Source of the DNA: Candidatus Bathyarchaeota archaeon
GTDB lineage: Archaea > Thermoproteota > Bathyarchaeia > 40CM-2-53-6
Length of the DNA stretch: 9,720 nucleotides
Assembly (NCBI GenBank): GCA_005882905.1
Contig: VBBG01000181.1
Location: forward strand, 1-9,720
Reading direction: 5' to 3'
Positions 1 through 6,548 of this stretch are shown here, one piece after another (position 1 is the stretch's first letter; each line of letters opens with the position of its first letter). Under the pieces are notes generated by a model. The model worked only from the letters and a program-made list of their open reading frames with translations. It searched no databases and was not told where the DNA came from. The translations under genes and the position numbers were made by a program.

Positions 1-96
1 CCCGGAAGAAATTCCCGCGACATGTACTGAAACCGCTCTTACGTGTATTTCCCAGTTGTGGGCTAACGCGACGCGCTGATTGTGGAGGTCGAGGTA

Positions 97-1095
97 TTAG
101 GCAAAGACGTGTTTTGGTGGCCACGGGTTATAGCATGCCAGCCAGTGTCCCGGTTGGACCTCGATTAGTGGAGGCTCCTCCTTGGAACAGATATCTATCC
201 GTCGCGGACAGCGAGTGTGGAACCTGCAGCCAGACGGTGGGTTGATAGGACTCGGGACTTCGCCGGGCAGAATAATACGGTGCCTCTTGAGTTTAGGGTC
301 AGGCACTGGAATCGCTGACATTAGGGCCACAGTATAAGGGTGTAGAGGGTTTTCGAAGAGCTCGTTTGTCTCGGCAAGCTCCACTATTTTTCCAAGGTAC
401 ATCACTGCGACCCTGTGGCAGATGTGTCTGACAGTACTCAAGTCGTGGGAGATGTAGAGGTAGGTTATGCCAAGTTTCTGTTGGAGGTCCTGTAGGAGGT
501 TGAGTATCTGGGCCCTTACTGACACATCGAGGGATGCGACCGGCTCGTCCGCAGCTATGAACTTCGGGTTAACCGCTAGGGCTCGGGCTATGCAAATTCT
601 CTGCCTCTGGCCGCCGCTGAACTCGTGAGGATATCTTTCCGCATGATAGTCCTCTAGCCCGACCATTCTGAGCAGTTCATACATACTGTCCAGCCACTGG
701 TCATGCGGGATGTGCCGGTGTACTTCGAAGGGCTCCATGATGATGTCTGCGACCGTCATTCGTGGGTCGAGGGAGGCGTAGGGATTCTGGAAAATGTACT
801 GCATCTGCCGTCTAAGCTCAAGGACCCGAGTTCTGTCTGCTTTCTTGAAGATCTCCGTAACGTTTCTTCCTTCGAAGAAGATTTCTCCTGATGATGGGGG
901 CTCTAGATATAGCATGCACCGGGCAATCGTTGTTTTTCCACAGCCGCTCTCTCCGACAAGCCCAAGCGTTTCGTTCTTTCTGATCTCAAGTGAGACATTG
1001 TCGACTGCGTGTACATCGCCAAGTCTCCGTTTTAGTATCACACCTCTCTCATAGACCGGAAAGTGCTTTGTGAGCCCCTTGACTTCGAGCTCCAC
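97..1095 (-). CDS. dppF: Oligopeptide/dipeptide-type ABC importer ATPase, DppF/OppF subunit
   Basis: This is the second ATPase of a type I ABC importer of the peptide/nickel (Dpp/Opp) family. It hydrolyses ATP at the inner membrane face to drive import through the DppB/DppC-like permeases. In the 332 residues I see Walker A GESGCGKT at 48-55, the Q-loop glutamine at 103 in FQNPYASLDP, signature FSGGQ at 159-163, Walker B ending in ADEP with catalytic Glu184, and switch His217. The C-terminal oligopeptide-family extension starts near 250 (NPLHPYT) and carries Cys290, 296, 303 and 321. In this family that four-cysteine pattern can hold a [4Fe-4S] cluster. The start is GTG. It lies 15 bases after the upstream ATPase stop, so the gene is the last of a four-gene operon. 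Length is normal and no lesion is visible. The substrate cannot be read from the ATPase, because archaeal members of this family import sugars as well as peptides. Confidence 0.95.
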   Translation of the reverse strand: MELEVKGLTKHFPVYERGVILKRRLGDVHAVDNVSLEIRKNETLGLVGESGCGKTTIARCMLYLEPPSSGEIFFEGRNVTEIFKKADRTRVLELRRQMQYIFQNPYASLDPRMTVADIIMEPFEVHRHIPHDQWLDSMYELLRMVGLEDYHAERYPHEFSGGQRQRICIARALAVNPKFIAADEPVASLDVSVRAQILNLLQDLQQKLGITYLYISHDLSTVRHICHRVAVMYLGKIVELAETNELFENPLHPYTVALMSAIPVPDPKLKRHRIILPGEVPSPINPPSGCRFHTRCPRRIDICSKEEPPLIEVQPGHWLACYNPWPPKHVFA

Positions 1096-1110
1096 GTTAT
1101 CCGTCCCAGG

Positions 1111-2106
1111 TCAGCTCGCTACTGCAGATTTCAGGTCAAGCTCTTTCCATCTATGACAGTGTACAAATCGTCCCTCCCCTATCGGCTCCAACTCGGGATC
1201 TTTGTCGATGCAGACCTGTCGAGAATAGGCGCATCTTGGGTGAAATCTGCACCCTGACGGGGGGTGAATCAGGTTCGGGACACTTCCCGGTATGACCGAG
1301 AGCGTTTCCTTTCTCAAGGCTAGGCTAGGGACGGACGAAAGGAGTGCCTCAGTGTAGGGGTGTTTGGGATTCTCGAACACTTGTTCGGTTGTTCCGGTCT
1401 CGCATACCTGTCCAGCGTAAAGGACAGTGACTCTGTCGCATGTATCCGCAACGATGCCCATGTCATGCGTGATAAGCACCATAGCCACGTTGAGCTTCTG
1501 CTTCAAGTCTTTCAACAGTTCGAGAATCTGAGCCTGGATCGTCACGTCTAGAGCAGTTGTAGGTTCATCGGCAAGGATCAGAATCGGCTCGCAAGACAAG
1601 GCTCTAGCAATAGCTATTCTCTGCTTTGTTCCGCCACTCAACTCGTGAGGATACTGGTTGATTCTAATCTCAGGGTCAGCTATCCCAACACTGTGCAGCA
1701 GTTCTATCGCCTTGGCGAGGGCATATCTCTTCGAAACAGGCTGATGCCTCATTATCACTTCCACAAGTTGGTCCCCCACGGAATAAACAGGGTCAAGTGT
1801 CGTGGTAGGGTCTTGGGGAATGTACGCTATTTCTTTCCCCCTAATGTGCTGCATTTCGGATTCTTTTAACCTGAGTAAGTTTCTTTCTTCGAATTTTACT
1901 GTTCCTTCAATTGTTTTTCCAGGTGTGGGCACGATTCGCATGATCGACTGTGCTGTGACGGTCTTGCCTGAGCCTGATTCTCCAACCAGCCCAAGTGTCT
2001 CGCCCTTGTTCACTTGAAGAGTTATGCCGTCGACAGCTTTCACAACTCCCGCGTAAGTGTAGAAGTAGGTTCTGAGGCCTTCAACGGAGAGAAGCGTCTC
2101 TGACAT
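1111..2106 (-). CDS. dppD: Oligopeptide/dipeptide-type ABC importer ATPase, DppD/OppD subunit
   Basis: This is the first ATPase of the same importer, expected to form a heterodimer with the DppF-like protein encoded just downstream. In its 331 residues I see Walker A GESGSGKT at 42-49, Q-loop Gln98 (PQDPTTTLDP), signature LSGGTKQR from 156, Walker B ILILADEP at 175-182 with catalytic Glu181, and switch His214. The signature has Thr where LSGGMRQR is more usual. The C-terminal extension has Cys286, 292, 299 and 317 with the same spacing as in the partner, so either subunit could hold an Fe-S cluster. The start is ATG with a GAGG-type Shine-Dalgarno about 9 bases upstream (AAGAGGTTCGGAGAA before ATG), one of the clearest in the window. 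It sits 15 bases from the permease gene upstream and is clearly co-transcribed with it. Confidence 0.95.
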   Translation of the reverse strand: MSETLLSVEGLRTYFYTYAGVVKAVDGITLQVNKGETLGLVGESGSGKTVTAQSIMRIVPTPGKTIEGTVKFEERNLLRLKESEMQHIRGKEIAYIPQDPTTTLDPVYSVGDQLVEVIMRHQPVSKRYALAKAIELLHSVGIADPEIRINQYPHELSGGTKQRIAIARALSCEPILILADEPTTALDVTIQAQILELLKDLKQKLNVAMVLITHDMGIVADTCDRVTVLYAGQVCETGTTEQVFENPKHPYTEALLSSVPSLALRKETLSVIPGSVPNLIHPPSGCRFHPRCAYSRQVCIDKDPELEPIGEGRFVHCHRWKELDLKSAVAS

Positions 2107-2121
2107 TTCTCCGAACCTCTT

Positions 2122-3045
2122 TCACTCTCTCAGTCGTGGGTCTAAGGCGTCCCTCAGTCCGTTTCCCAACAGGTTAAACCCCATTACAAGAAGGGTGAGG
2201 AATATACCCGGAAAAGTTTCGACCCACCAAGCGTCGCTTATGTAGTTGAATCCGTAATAGAACTCAAGGCCCCAAGTGGCCACGGTCTGATCTCCAAAAC
2301 CGAGGAAGCTCACTCCGGCCTCGATCAGCACTGAGGCCGCTATCTGGAGAGTTGTCAGGACGATCAGAACGTGCAGCACGTTTGGAAGTATGTGTCGGAA
2401 CAGGATCCTGTTCGCAGAGGCACCTATCTGTCGTGAAGCTTCAATGAACTCTAACCCTCTGACGCGCAAGACTTCCGATCGGAGGATTCGTGCGTTTCCA
2501 GGCCAAGAGAATAGCCCGATGATCAGGATCTCTATCTCCAATCCTCCAGCACCAGTGTTGCTGAAGTAATACAATACCTTCAAGAAGAGAAGCAGGATCA
2601 GAAAGAAGGGAAGGACAAGAAAGACCTCTGTAAGTCTCATAAGTAGGTTGTCAGTATTGCCCCCAAAGTAGCCTGCGGCAAGTCCGATGAGAACCGATAC
2701 GATCATCGCGACGGCTGTGGCTCCAAAGCCAATGTAGAACGCAGCTCTGCAACCGTAGATTACCTGACTGTAAACGTCGTAACTGTTGCTGTCTGTTCCG
2801 AAGGGATGAGCAAGACTTGGAGGTTGAAGAGGTGAGTACTGCCCTGTGCAGAAGGGATTGAAAGGGGTTGGGACGCAGTTTGGCGGATAAGGGGCGACTA
2901 GTCTATCGAACGCGGCCAAGAACGCGAAGAATCCGACAATAATCAGGCCGGCAATCGCGGCCGGGTTTTTCTTAAACCTCCTCCAAGCAAGGGCCCACTG
3001 ACCGACTCCTTCCCTCTGCTGTGTTGGATTCTCTCGGGAAGCCAT
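2122..3045 (-). CDS. dppC: ABC importer permease, DppC/OppC subunit
   Basis: This is an inner-membrane permease of the binding-protein-dependent transport family (BPD_transp_1), the DppC/OppC type. It pairs with the DppB-like permease to form the channel. The 307 residues start with a short basic cytoplasmic N-terminus and a first helix at about 29-47, then an external loop (50-100) with HPFGTDSNSYDVYSQVIYG, typical of DppC. A core of helices follows from about 101 onward (101-125, 135-158, 171-182, 225-248, 279-298). The cytoplasmic EAA loop that docks on the ATPases is at 202-221 (EASRQIGASANRILFRHILP), with Gly208 and the Leu-Pro end kept. The C-terminus LDPRLRE is also characteristic. The ATG start is 11 bases after the stop of the DppB-like gene, with AGGA a little upstream. 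Confidence 0.94.
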   Translation of the reverse strand: MASRENPTQQREGVGQWALAWRRFKKNPAAIAGLIIVGFFAFLAAFDRLVAPYPPNCVPTPFNPFCTGQYSPLQPPSLAHPFGTDSNSYDVYSQVIYGCRAAFYIGFGATAVAMIVSVLIGLAAGYFGGNTDNLLMRLTEVFLVLPFFLILLLFLKVLYYFSNTGAGGLEIEILIIGLFSWPGNARILRSEVLRVRGLEFIEASRQIGASANRILFRHILPNVLHVLIVLTTLQIAASVLIEAGVSFLGFGDQTVATWGLEFYYGFNYISDAWWVETFPGIFLTLLVMGFNLLGNGLRDALDPRLRE

Positions 3046-3056
3046 ATCGATAGTTC

Positions 3057-4034
3057 CTATTCGAGACGAATCCTAGGATCGATGTACGCGTACGCTATGT
3101 CCGTGATAACATTCGCAACAAGCGTCATTAGTGTTATCACTACTACGACGCCTTGGATTACCGGGAAGTCGAGATTGTTGATAGCTTGCACAAACAGCCT
3201 TCCCACTCCTGGCCAGTTGAAGACGGTCTCAGTGATAGGCGCTCCAGTGAGGAGACCGCCGAAGTACAACCCCACATAGGTTAGGAGGGGAAGCAGCGCA
3301 TTTCTCAAGCCATGCTTGTAGATGACGGTACTCTCCTTTAGGCCGCTCGCCCGTGCCGCAAGAATGAAGTCCTGACGGAGGACTTCCAACATGCTGGACC
3401 TGACCAGTAAAACCACAGGAGCTAGGATAGCGAAAGTGTAGACGGAAGTTGGGAGAACCAGATGCCAGAGCTGGTCTAAAATCGCACTGCCATAAGGATA
3501 TTGGTTAGGAGATATTGACTCTAATCCTCCATAAGGGAACAAGCCTCCGGTTTTGGCGCTGAGGACCAGAATGGCCATTATTCCCAGAAAGAAGATTGGG
3601 ATGGACGTGCCAACGAGGCTTGTGTTGGTGACAGCTAGGTCTAACTTAGAGTATCTTCTCTTCGCTGACATAACCCCTATCGGTATCGCTATCAGCAATG
3701 AAAACGCAAGCCCGAGCAATTGGAGCTCAAGGGTTGCCACGGCTCGCTGCCCAATGAGTGTCGAAACAGGGGCTCCGCCGCCAGTTGTGTATGCATATCC
3801 TAGGTTCCCCGTGAACAGCTCGCTGAGCCAGAGAAGATATTGTTGGTATACCGGCTTGTCGAGCCCGAAGTACTGCCTAAGCAATTGCCGCTGCTCTTCG
3901 GTAACCCTGGTCTGGCCAGCTGTCAACAGTTTGACGGGGTCCCCGGCCAGTCGTTCTATTGAGAAGACGAGGAAGGTTATACCAAAAAAGACTGGAACGA
4001 GATAGAGGGCTCGTCTGATCAGGTATTTCGTCAT
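3057..4034 (-). CDS. dppB: ABC importer permease, DppB/OppB subunit
   Basis: This is the first gene of the operon and the DppB/OppB-type permease. Typical features are the N-terminal helix (YLIRRALYLVPVFFGITFLVF), the region around RQYFGLDKPVYQQYLLWLSE, an EAA loop near 228-251 (AARASGLKES through to ALLP), the conserved ETVFNWPGVGRL at 271-282, and the end YAYIDPRIRLE. Residue numbers count from the TTG at 4040. I prefer the ATG at 4034, two codons further in: ATG is the stronger start and MTKYLIRRAL is the usual beginning of these permeases. The difference is two residues. No good Shine-Dalgarno is present at close range, although GAGAGG occurs about 17 bases upstream. It diverges from the binding-protein gene across a 224-base intergenic region, so the two units probably share regulation. 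Confidence 0.94.
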   Translation of the reverse strand: MTKYLIRRALYLVPVFFGITFLVFSIERLAGDPVKLLTAGQTRVTEEQRQLLRQYFGLDKPVYQQYLLWLSELFTGNLGYAYTTGGGAPVSTLIGQRAVATLELQLLGLAFSLLIAIPIGVMSAKRRYSKLDLAVTNTSLVGTSIPIFFLGIMAILVLSAKTGGLFPYGGLESISPNQYPYGSAILDQLWHLVLPTSVYTFAILAPVVLLVRSSMLEVLRQDFILAARASGLKESTVIYKHGLRNALLPLLTYVGLYFGGLLTGAPITETVFNWPGVGRLFVQAINNLDFPVIQGVVVVITLMTLVANVITDIAYAYIDPRIRLE

Positions 4035-4054
4035 TGACAAATGGGGAGGGCCTC

Positions 4055-4162
4055 TCGAATGCCCGAGGCATCGCCTATTTCCGAAATGCTACACTCGCCA
4101 CAGGTACGAGTAGATTGCAATATCTTCTCGGTTAGAGAAAAAAACACGCATTCGAATGCTCG
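4055..4162. repeat. Direct repeat TCGAATGCYCG, two copies
   Basis: TCGAATGCCCG lies at 4055-4065 and TCGAATGCTCG at 4152-4162, which is 10 of 11 identical. The shorter core TCGAAT occurs a third time at 4180-4185, and the palindrome TTCGAA occurs at 4151, 4179 and 4258. The copies sit in the shared regulatory region, the first close to the start of the DppB-like gene. They could be operator half-sites for a regulator of importer expression, but no regulator gene is in the window and chance cannot be ruled out for so short a motif. Confidence 0.35.
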
Positions 4163-4164
4163 GC

Positions 4165-4204
4165 TCGGACCAATGTAGTTCGAATCTGAAGCGATTCGGT
4201 CCGA
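4165..4204. repeat. Nested inverted repeats in the divergent promoter region
   Basis: The outer arms TCGGAC (4165-4170) and GTCCGA (4199-4204) are perfectly complementary. Directly inside the right arm lies a second pair, CGAATC (4181-4186) and GATTCG (4193-4198), with a 6-base loop. Together they could fold as one 12-bp stem with a 10-base bulge on the left side. It overlaps the TTCGAA palindrome. It could act as an operator or as an RNA structure if transcription starts upstream; the function is unknown. Confidence 0.4.
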
Positions 4205-4264
4205 CTTTATCAAATCCTTGCATACTCTTTATCTGGGCGAGCTTTTTATCCGTATAGTTCGAAA

Positions 4265-5677
4265 ATGAACATTCCCAAGAAGATACGCCTCTACATTCTG
4301 GTTCTATCTCTGCTAACTCTGACATCGATTCCGCTACTGCCTAACCTCGGCCACGCTCAAACGACGATCTTCAAGATCACACTGCTGGTCCCATCGTCTA
4401 ACCCTGCCAGACAGTCCTGGTCCCTAGTTGTCCAGAGCAGTCTTCAAGCGCTTGGAATTGACGCGGAACGACAAGTCCTGGCCTTCGGCACTGTTCTTGA
4501 CCGGGCGTTCACACCCGATCCAAGCCTGGTTGGAAAAACATGGGATCAGGGGGGATACGACGCTGTCTTCATCGGTCAAACATTGTCAATCGATCCAGAC
4601 CCATTCATGTTCTACCACAGTTCTCAGTTCGCCCCCACAGGGTCAAACTATGAACTCTGGAATAACACTCTCAACGACCAACTTACTTCCCAAATAGACA
4701 CGACCCTGGACGATGCCGCAAGGATCAATCTGTTGAAACAGTGGCAAGTACTGGCATACGACGAACAGCCTGCGGTAACGATTCTGTACACAAACGAGAC
4801 CGTGGCATGGAATCCTAATATCGTGTCGAATGGCGCTCAAGTCTTTGGAGCATACCACTTTCCAGCCGACTGGCCCCCAATCGACCAGTTGACCCTGGCT
4901 ACCGGAGTGACGAACGCGACGATTGCTCTCGCCCAAACAGGGCCTGCCCCCGACAAGGGGTACATCCCCTACCTCTCCGATTCCTATTATGACTCCACGG
5001 TCTACGCCCAGCTGTACAGCAGCCTCGCCCAGAGGAACGATACCATCTTCAGGACAATGCTCCCTCAACTGGCAGATGGTACAGTCCAATCCCCTGGCTG
5101 GTCCGTCGCCTCTGACAACAAGACATGGACTGTCCACATACGACCGAACATCAAGTGGCAGGATGGCATTTGTTGCGTCAACGCCACAGACGTAAAGATG
5201 ACCTTTGATGCCGTTCAAGACTCCACCATCGGCTCGTACTTGAAGTCATTCTACACCGTTATCATCGGCGGAAAGAACAATGTGACTATAGTTGATCCGC
5301 TTACCGTTAAGTTCAGTCTGCCCAAGCCCTACGCATACTTCGTACAGAACATCCTGACGAGTCCAATCCTGCCTTGGCATCTACTGAGTCCCGTATGGAG
5401 CATACCCTACGCTAGCTGGAAGAGCAGCTGCTTCAACACTGGACAGGCAGCGTCAAGCTGCTCTAGTCTGCGATATACTGGTGGCCCTGTCGGGACAGGC
5501 CCCTACATGTGGGTAGGCTACAACCCAACCAGCCAGACGAACCATCTTACAAGAAACGACTTGTACTACTTCGACTTCCCCGTGAACGGAAAGACGGCAC
5601 TTCAGACTTACTACTGGAGCGGTCAACGTATTGGACTCTCAGTACCACTTGGAAACCCAGCGCGCCTTCATCACTAG
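4265..5677 (+). CDS. Family 5 solute-binding protein, circularly permuted; upstream part of a frameshifted gene
   Basis: This is the extracellular substrate-binding component expected for the divergent importer (SBP_bac_5). Residues 1-31 form a Sec-type signal peptide (KKIR, then a hydrophobic run, cleavage likely after GHA). What follows is out of normal order. Residues about 36-210 match the carboxy-terminal lobe of DppA-like proteins: ITLLVPSSNPAR, then LGIDAE, DPDPFMFYHSS, and DDAARINLLKQWQVLAYDEQ. Residues about 219-451 match the amino-terminal lobes: YLSDSYYDSTVYAQLYSSLA, then WTVHIRPNIKWQDG, PKPYAYFVQNIL and GGPVGTGPY. The normal protein begins with the second block and ends with the first. 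The frame ends at TAG 5675-5677, but the homology continues in the next frame from about 5616, so residues after about 452 are probably out-of-frame. The substrate may be peptides or oligosaccharides. The ATG has no clear Shine-Dalgarno. Confidence 0.88.
   Translation: MNIPKKIRLYILVLSLLTLTSIPLLPNLGHAQTTIFKITLLVPSSNPARQSWSLVVQSSLQALGIDAERQVLAFGTVLDRAFTPDPSLVGKTWDQGGYDAVFIGQTLSIDPDPFMFYHSSQFAPTGSNYELWNNTLNDQLTSQIDTTLDDAARINLLKQWQVLAYDEQPAVTILYTNETVAWNPNIVSNGAQVFGAYHFPADWPPIDQLTLATGVTNATIALAQTGPAPDKGYIPYLSDSYYDSTVYAQLYSSLAQRNDTIFRTMLPQLADGTVQSPGWSVASDNKTWTVHIRPNIKWQDGICCVNATDVKMTFDAVQDSTIGSYLKSFYTVIIGGKNNVTIVDPLTVKFSLPKPYAYFVQNILTSPILPWHLLSPVWSIPYASWKSSCFNTGQAASSCSSLRYTGGPVGTGPYMWVGYNPTSQTNHLTRNDLYYFDFPVNGKTALQTYYWSGQRIGLSVPLGNPARLHH
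5590..5630 (+). other. Frame break in the binding-protein gene
   Basis: The upstream frame stays plausible through KTALQTYYW (up to about 5617), and the downstream frame becomes plausible at GAVNVLD (from 5616). Joining them there and lining up with E. coli DppA between GTGPF/Y and VRQAL leaves the protein about 12 residues short at the junction. A deletion of about 35-38 bases (3n+2) would explain both the loss and the frame change better than a single-base insertion. The comparison with DppA is from memory and approximate. Confidence 0.6.
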
Positions 5678-6185
5678 CTGGACTGGTCAGGTTTCGTACC
5701 CAGCATTCGGCACCCAAGAGATGGGGTTCAACATGCAGCATCCCATTTTCGGAACCGGAACTGGGACTCCCCTAGGGCAGAGCGACCCGTCTAAGGCTGC
5801 GTTAGCCGCCAAGTACGTACGACAAGCGATCAGCCACGCAGTTCCTAGAGACCTAATCATCCAGCAGCTCCTGTACGGATATGGCTATCCTGGCATTACA
5901 ACTCCTGTAGCAGGCAACTATAAGACCGGAGTCGCTTCTACCGTAGGCTTCGACACTGCCCTGGCACCATACGACTTTAACCTAACAGAGTCACGCCAGC
6001 TACTGGCAAAAGCAGGCTACTTCCCGACGACACCGACCGCGCCCGGTTTCTGGGACTCCTACGGAGTCCCCATTGTCTCGGCTCTGGTGGCGGCCATAGT
6101 CGCCCTTTCGGCCGTCTACATATTGCGCGTCAGGCGAAAGCCTCTGCGGCCCCCATCGATGCCAAGCACATCCCCTGCACGATAA
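5616..6185 (+). CDS. Family 5 solute-binding protein, downstream part after the frame break, with C-terminal membrane anchor
   Basis: This continues the preceding binding-protein gene in the +1 frame. The frame is open from 5586, but homology seems to begin at GAVNVLDSQYHLET (5616). No normal start codon is convincing, and TTG at 5631 is the only near candidate. It contains the rest of the amino-terminal lobes of SBP_bac_5: TGQVSYPAFGTQEMGFNMQ, the conserved AAKYVRQAISHAVPRDLIIQ, GYGYPGITTPV, and YDFNLTESRQLLAKAGY. In normal family members the sequence after LLxxAG runs straight into the carboxy-terminal lobe. Here that lobe sits at the protein's N-terminus, and this end instead has a short Pro/Thr linker, one hydrophobic helix (VPIVSALVAAIVALSAVYIL) and a basic tail. 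The protein is therefore tethered to the membrane from its C-terminus. If the break is real in the genome the protein is nonfunctional unless frameshifting occurs. Confidence 0.85.
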   Translation, partial: GAVNVLDSQYHLETQRAFITSWTGQVSYPAFGTQEMGFNMQHPIFGTGTGTPLGQSDPSKAALAAKYVRQAISHAVPRDLIIQQLLYGYGYPGITTPVAGNYKTGVASTVGFDTALAPYDFNLTESRQLLAKAGYFPTTPTAPGFWDSYGVPIVSALVAAIVALSAVYILRVRRKPLRPPSMPSTSPAR

Positions 6186-6207
6186 GCGAACATCGTTACT
6201 ATCCCAC

Positions 6208-6217
6208 TTCTTTTTTT
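6208..6217 (+). terminator. Oligo-T tract after the binding-protein gene
   Basis: A pyrimidine stretch with seven consecutive T (6211-6217) begins about 20 bases after the binding-protein stop at 6183-6185. Archaeal RNA polymerase can terminate at such T-runs without a hairpin. It lies in the 36-base gap before the converging small membrane-protein gene. Confidence 0.5.
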
Positions 6218-6221
6218 CATA

Positions 6222-6548
6222 TCATAAAGTGGACACCAAGAATCCAACCAGGATCAGGAAGGTTGAAGCTAGCATCCACTTCCAACCAACTCTCTCGGCA
6301 CGTTTCTCAGCATCGCGGGACCAAGGAGCAGTCCCGAGTCCTCCTTCGAAAAAGAGGATCAGAGAGAGACTGTCCCCAGACACACGTCTCAGGGTAAGAA
6401 GGAGAGCCGCACAGTCGATGAGAGTCGCAATGATCGCAGCTAGTAAGGGTTTTTCTAAAAAGCCTAAAGCAGGGCGTTCATGTCTCCGTGGTTTGTGATT
6501 TTCGCTCTCTGAGTCTGCGCGATATTTCGGCTTTAGAGATTCAATCAT
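6222..6548 (-). CDS. Small integral membrane protein of unknown function
   Basis: This is a 108-residue protein that I do not assign to a named family. Residues 1-33 are polar and charged and probably cytoplasmic. A hydrophobic helix spans about 35-53 (AIIATLIDCAALLLTL), a shorter hydrophobic stretch 60-70 is followed by EGGLG, and a last helix lies at about 91-107. Between them is GTAPWSRDAEKRAERVGWKW (72-91), a distinctive amphipathic segment that looks like a conserved motif. The start ATG at 6548 overlaps the stop of the protease gene by four bases (ATGA), so translation of the two is probably coupled and their functions may be linked. The hydrophobic stretch 60-70 is short for a full helix, so an internal deletion relative to relatives is possible. 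Confidence 0.75.
   Translation of the reverse strand: MIESLKPKYRADSESENHKPRRHERPALGFLEKPLLAAIIATLIDCAALLLTLRRVSGDSLSLILFFEGGLGTAPWSRDAEKRAERVGWKWMLASTFLILVGFLVSTL

Larger units (their letters stand above)
4041..4264. promoter_or_regulatory. Divergent intergenic region between permease operon and binding-protein gene
   Basis: This is the only space for the promoters of both the importer operon (leftward) and the binding-protein gene (rightward). On the plus side the hexamer TTTATC occurs three times, at 4206-4211, 4228-4233 and 4245-4250. The middle copy is best placed for an archaeal TATA box, since a start site about 25 bases on would leave a leader of some 8-10 bases before the ATG at 4265. 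On the minus side I see no convincing TATA box; GAAATAGG near 4075-4082 is a weak candidate. The region also holds a direct repeat and nested inverted repeats, listed separately. The promoter positions are inference. Confidence 0.5.

Noticed and set aside
1..96. Possible gene end or terminator left of the ATPase gene
   Set aside because: No T-run follows the operon on the minus strand, and no frame in these 96 bases is long or recognisable.
3553..4005. 150-codon open frame on the plus strand opposite the DppB-like permease
   Set aside because: The permease on the other strand has clear family motifs across this whole stretch; the plus-strand product is low in structure and looks like a shadow.
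4138..4144. Seven-A run (T7 on the minus strand) as a terminator
   Set aside because: No minus-strand gene ends upstream of it; it lies in the shared promoter region before the DppB-like gene.
4174..4190. GTTCGAATC resembling the T-loop of a tRNA
   Set aside because: The flanking bases do not pair as a T stem and no acceptor, D or anticodon arms can be built around it.
4643..5218. 191-codon open frame on the minus strand inside the binding-protein gene
   Set aside because: It is antisense to a region with strong SBP homology and its translation shows no recognisable motif.
4265..6185. Two separate neighbouring solute-binding protein genes instead of one permuted gene
   Set aside because: Each lobe is present only once, with one signal peptide and one membrane anchor, and the second half has no start of its own.
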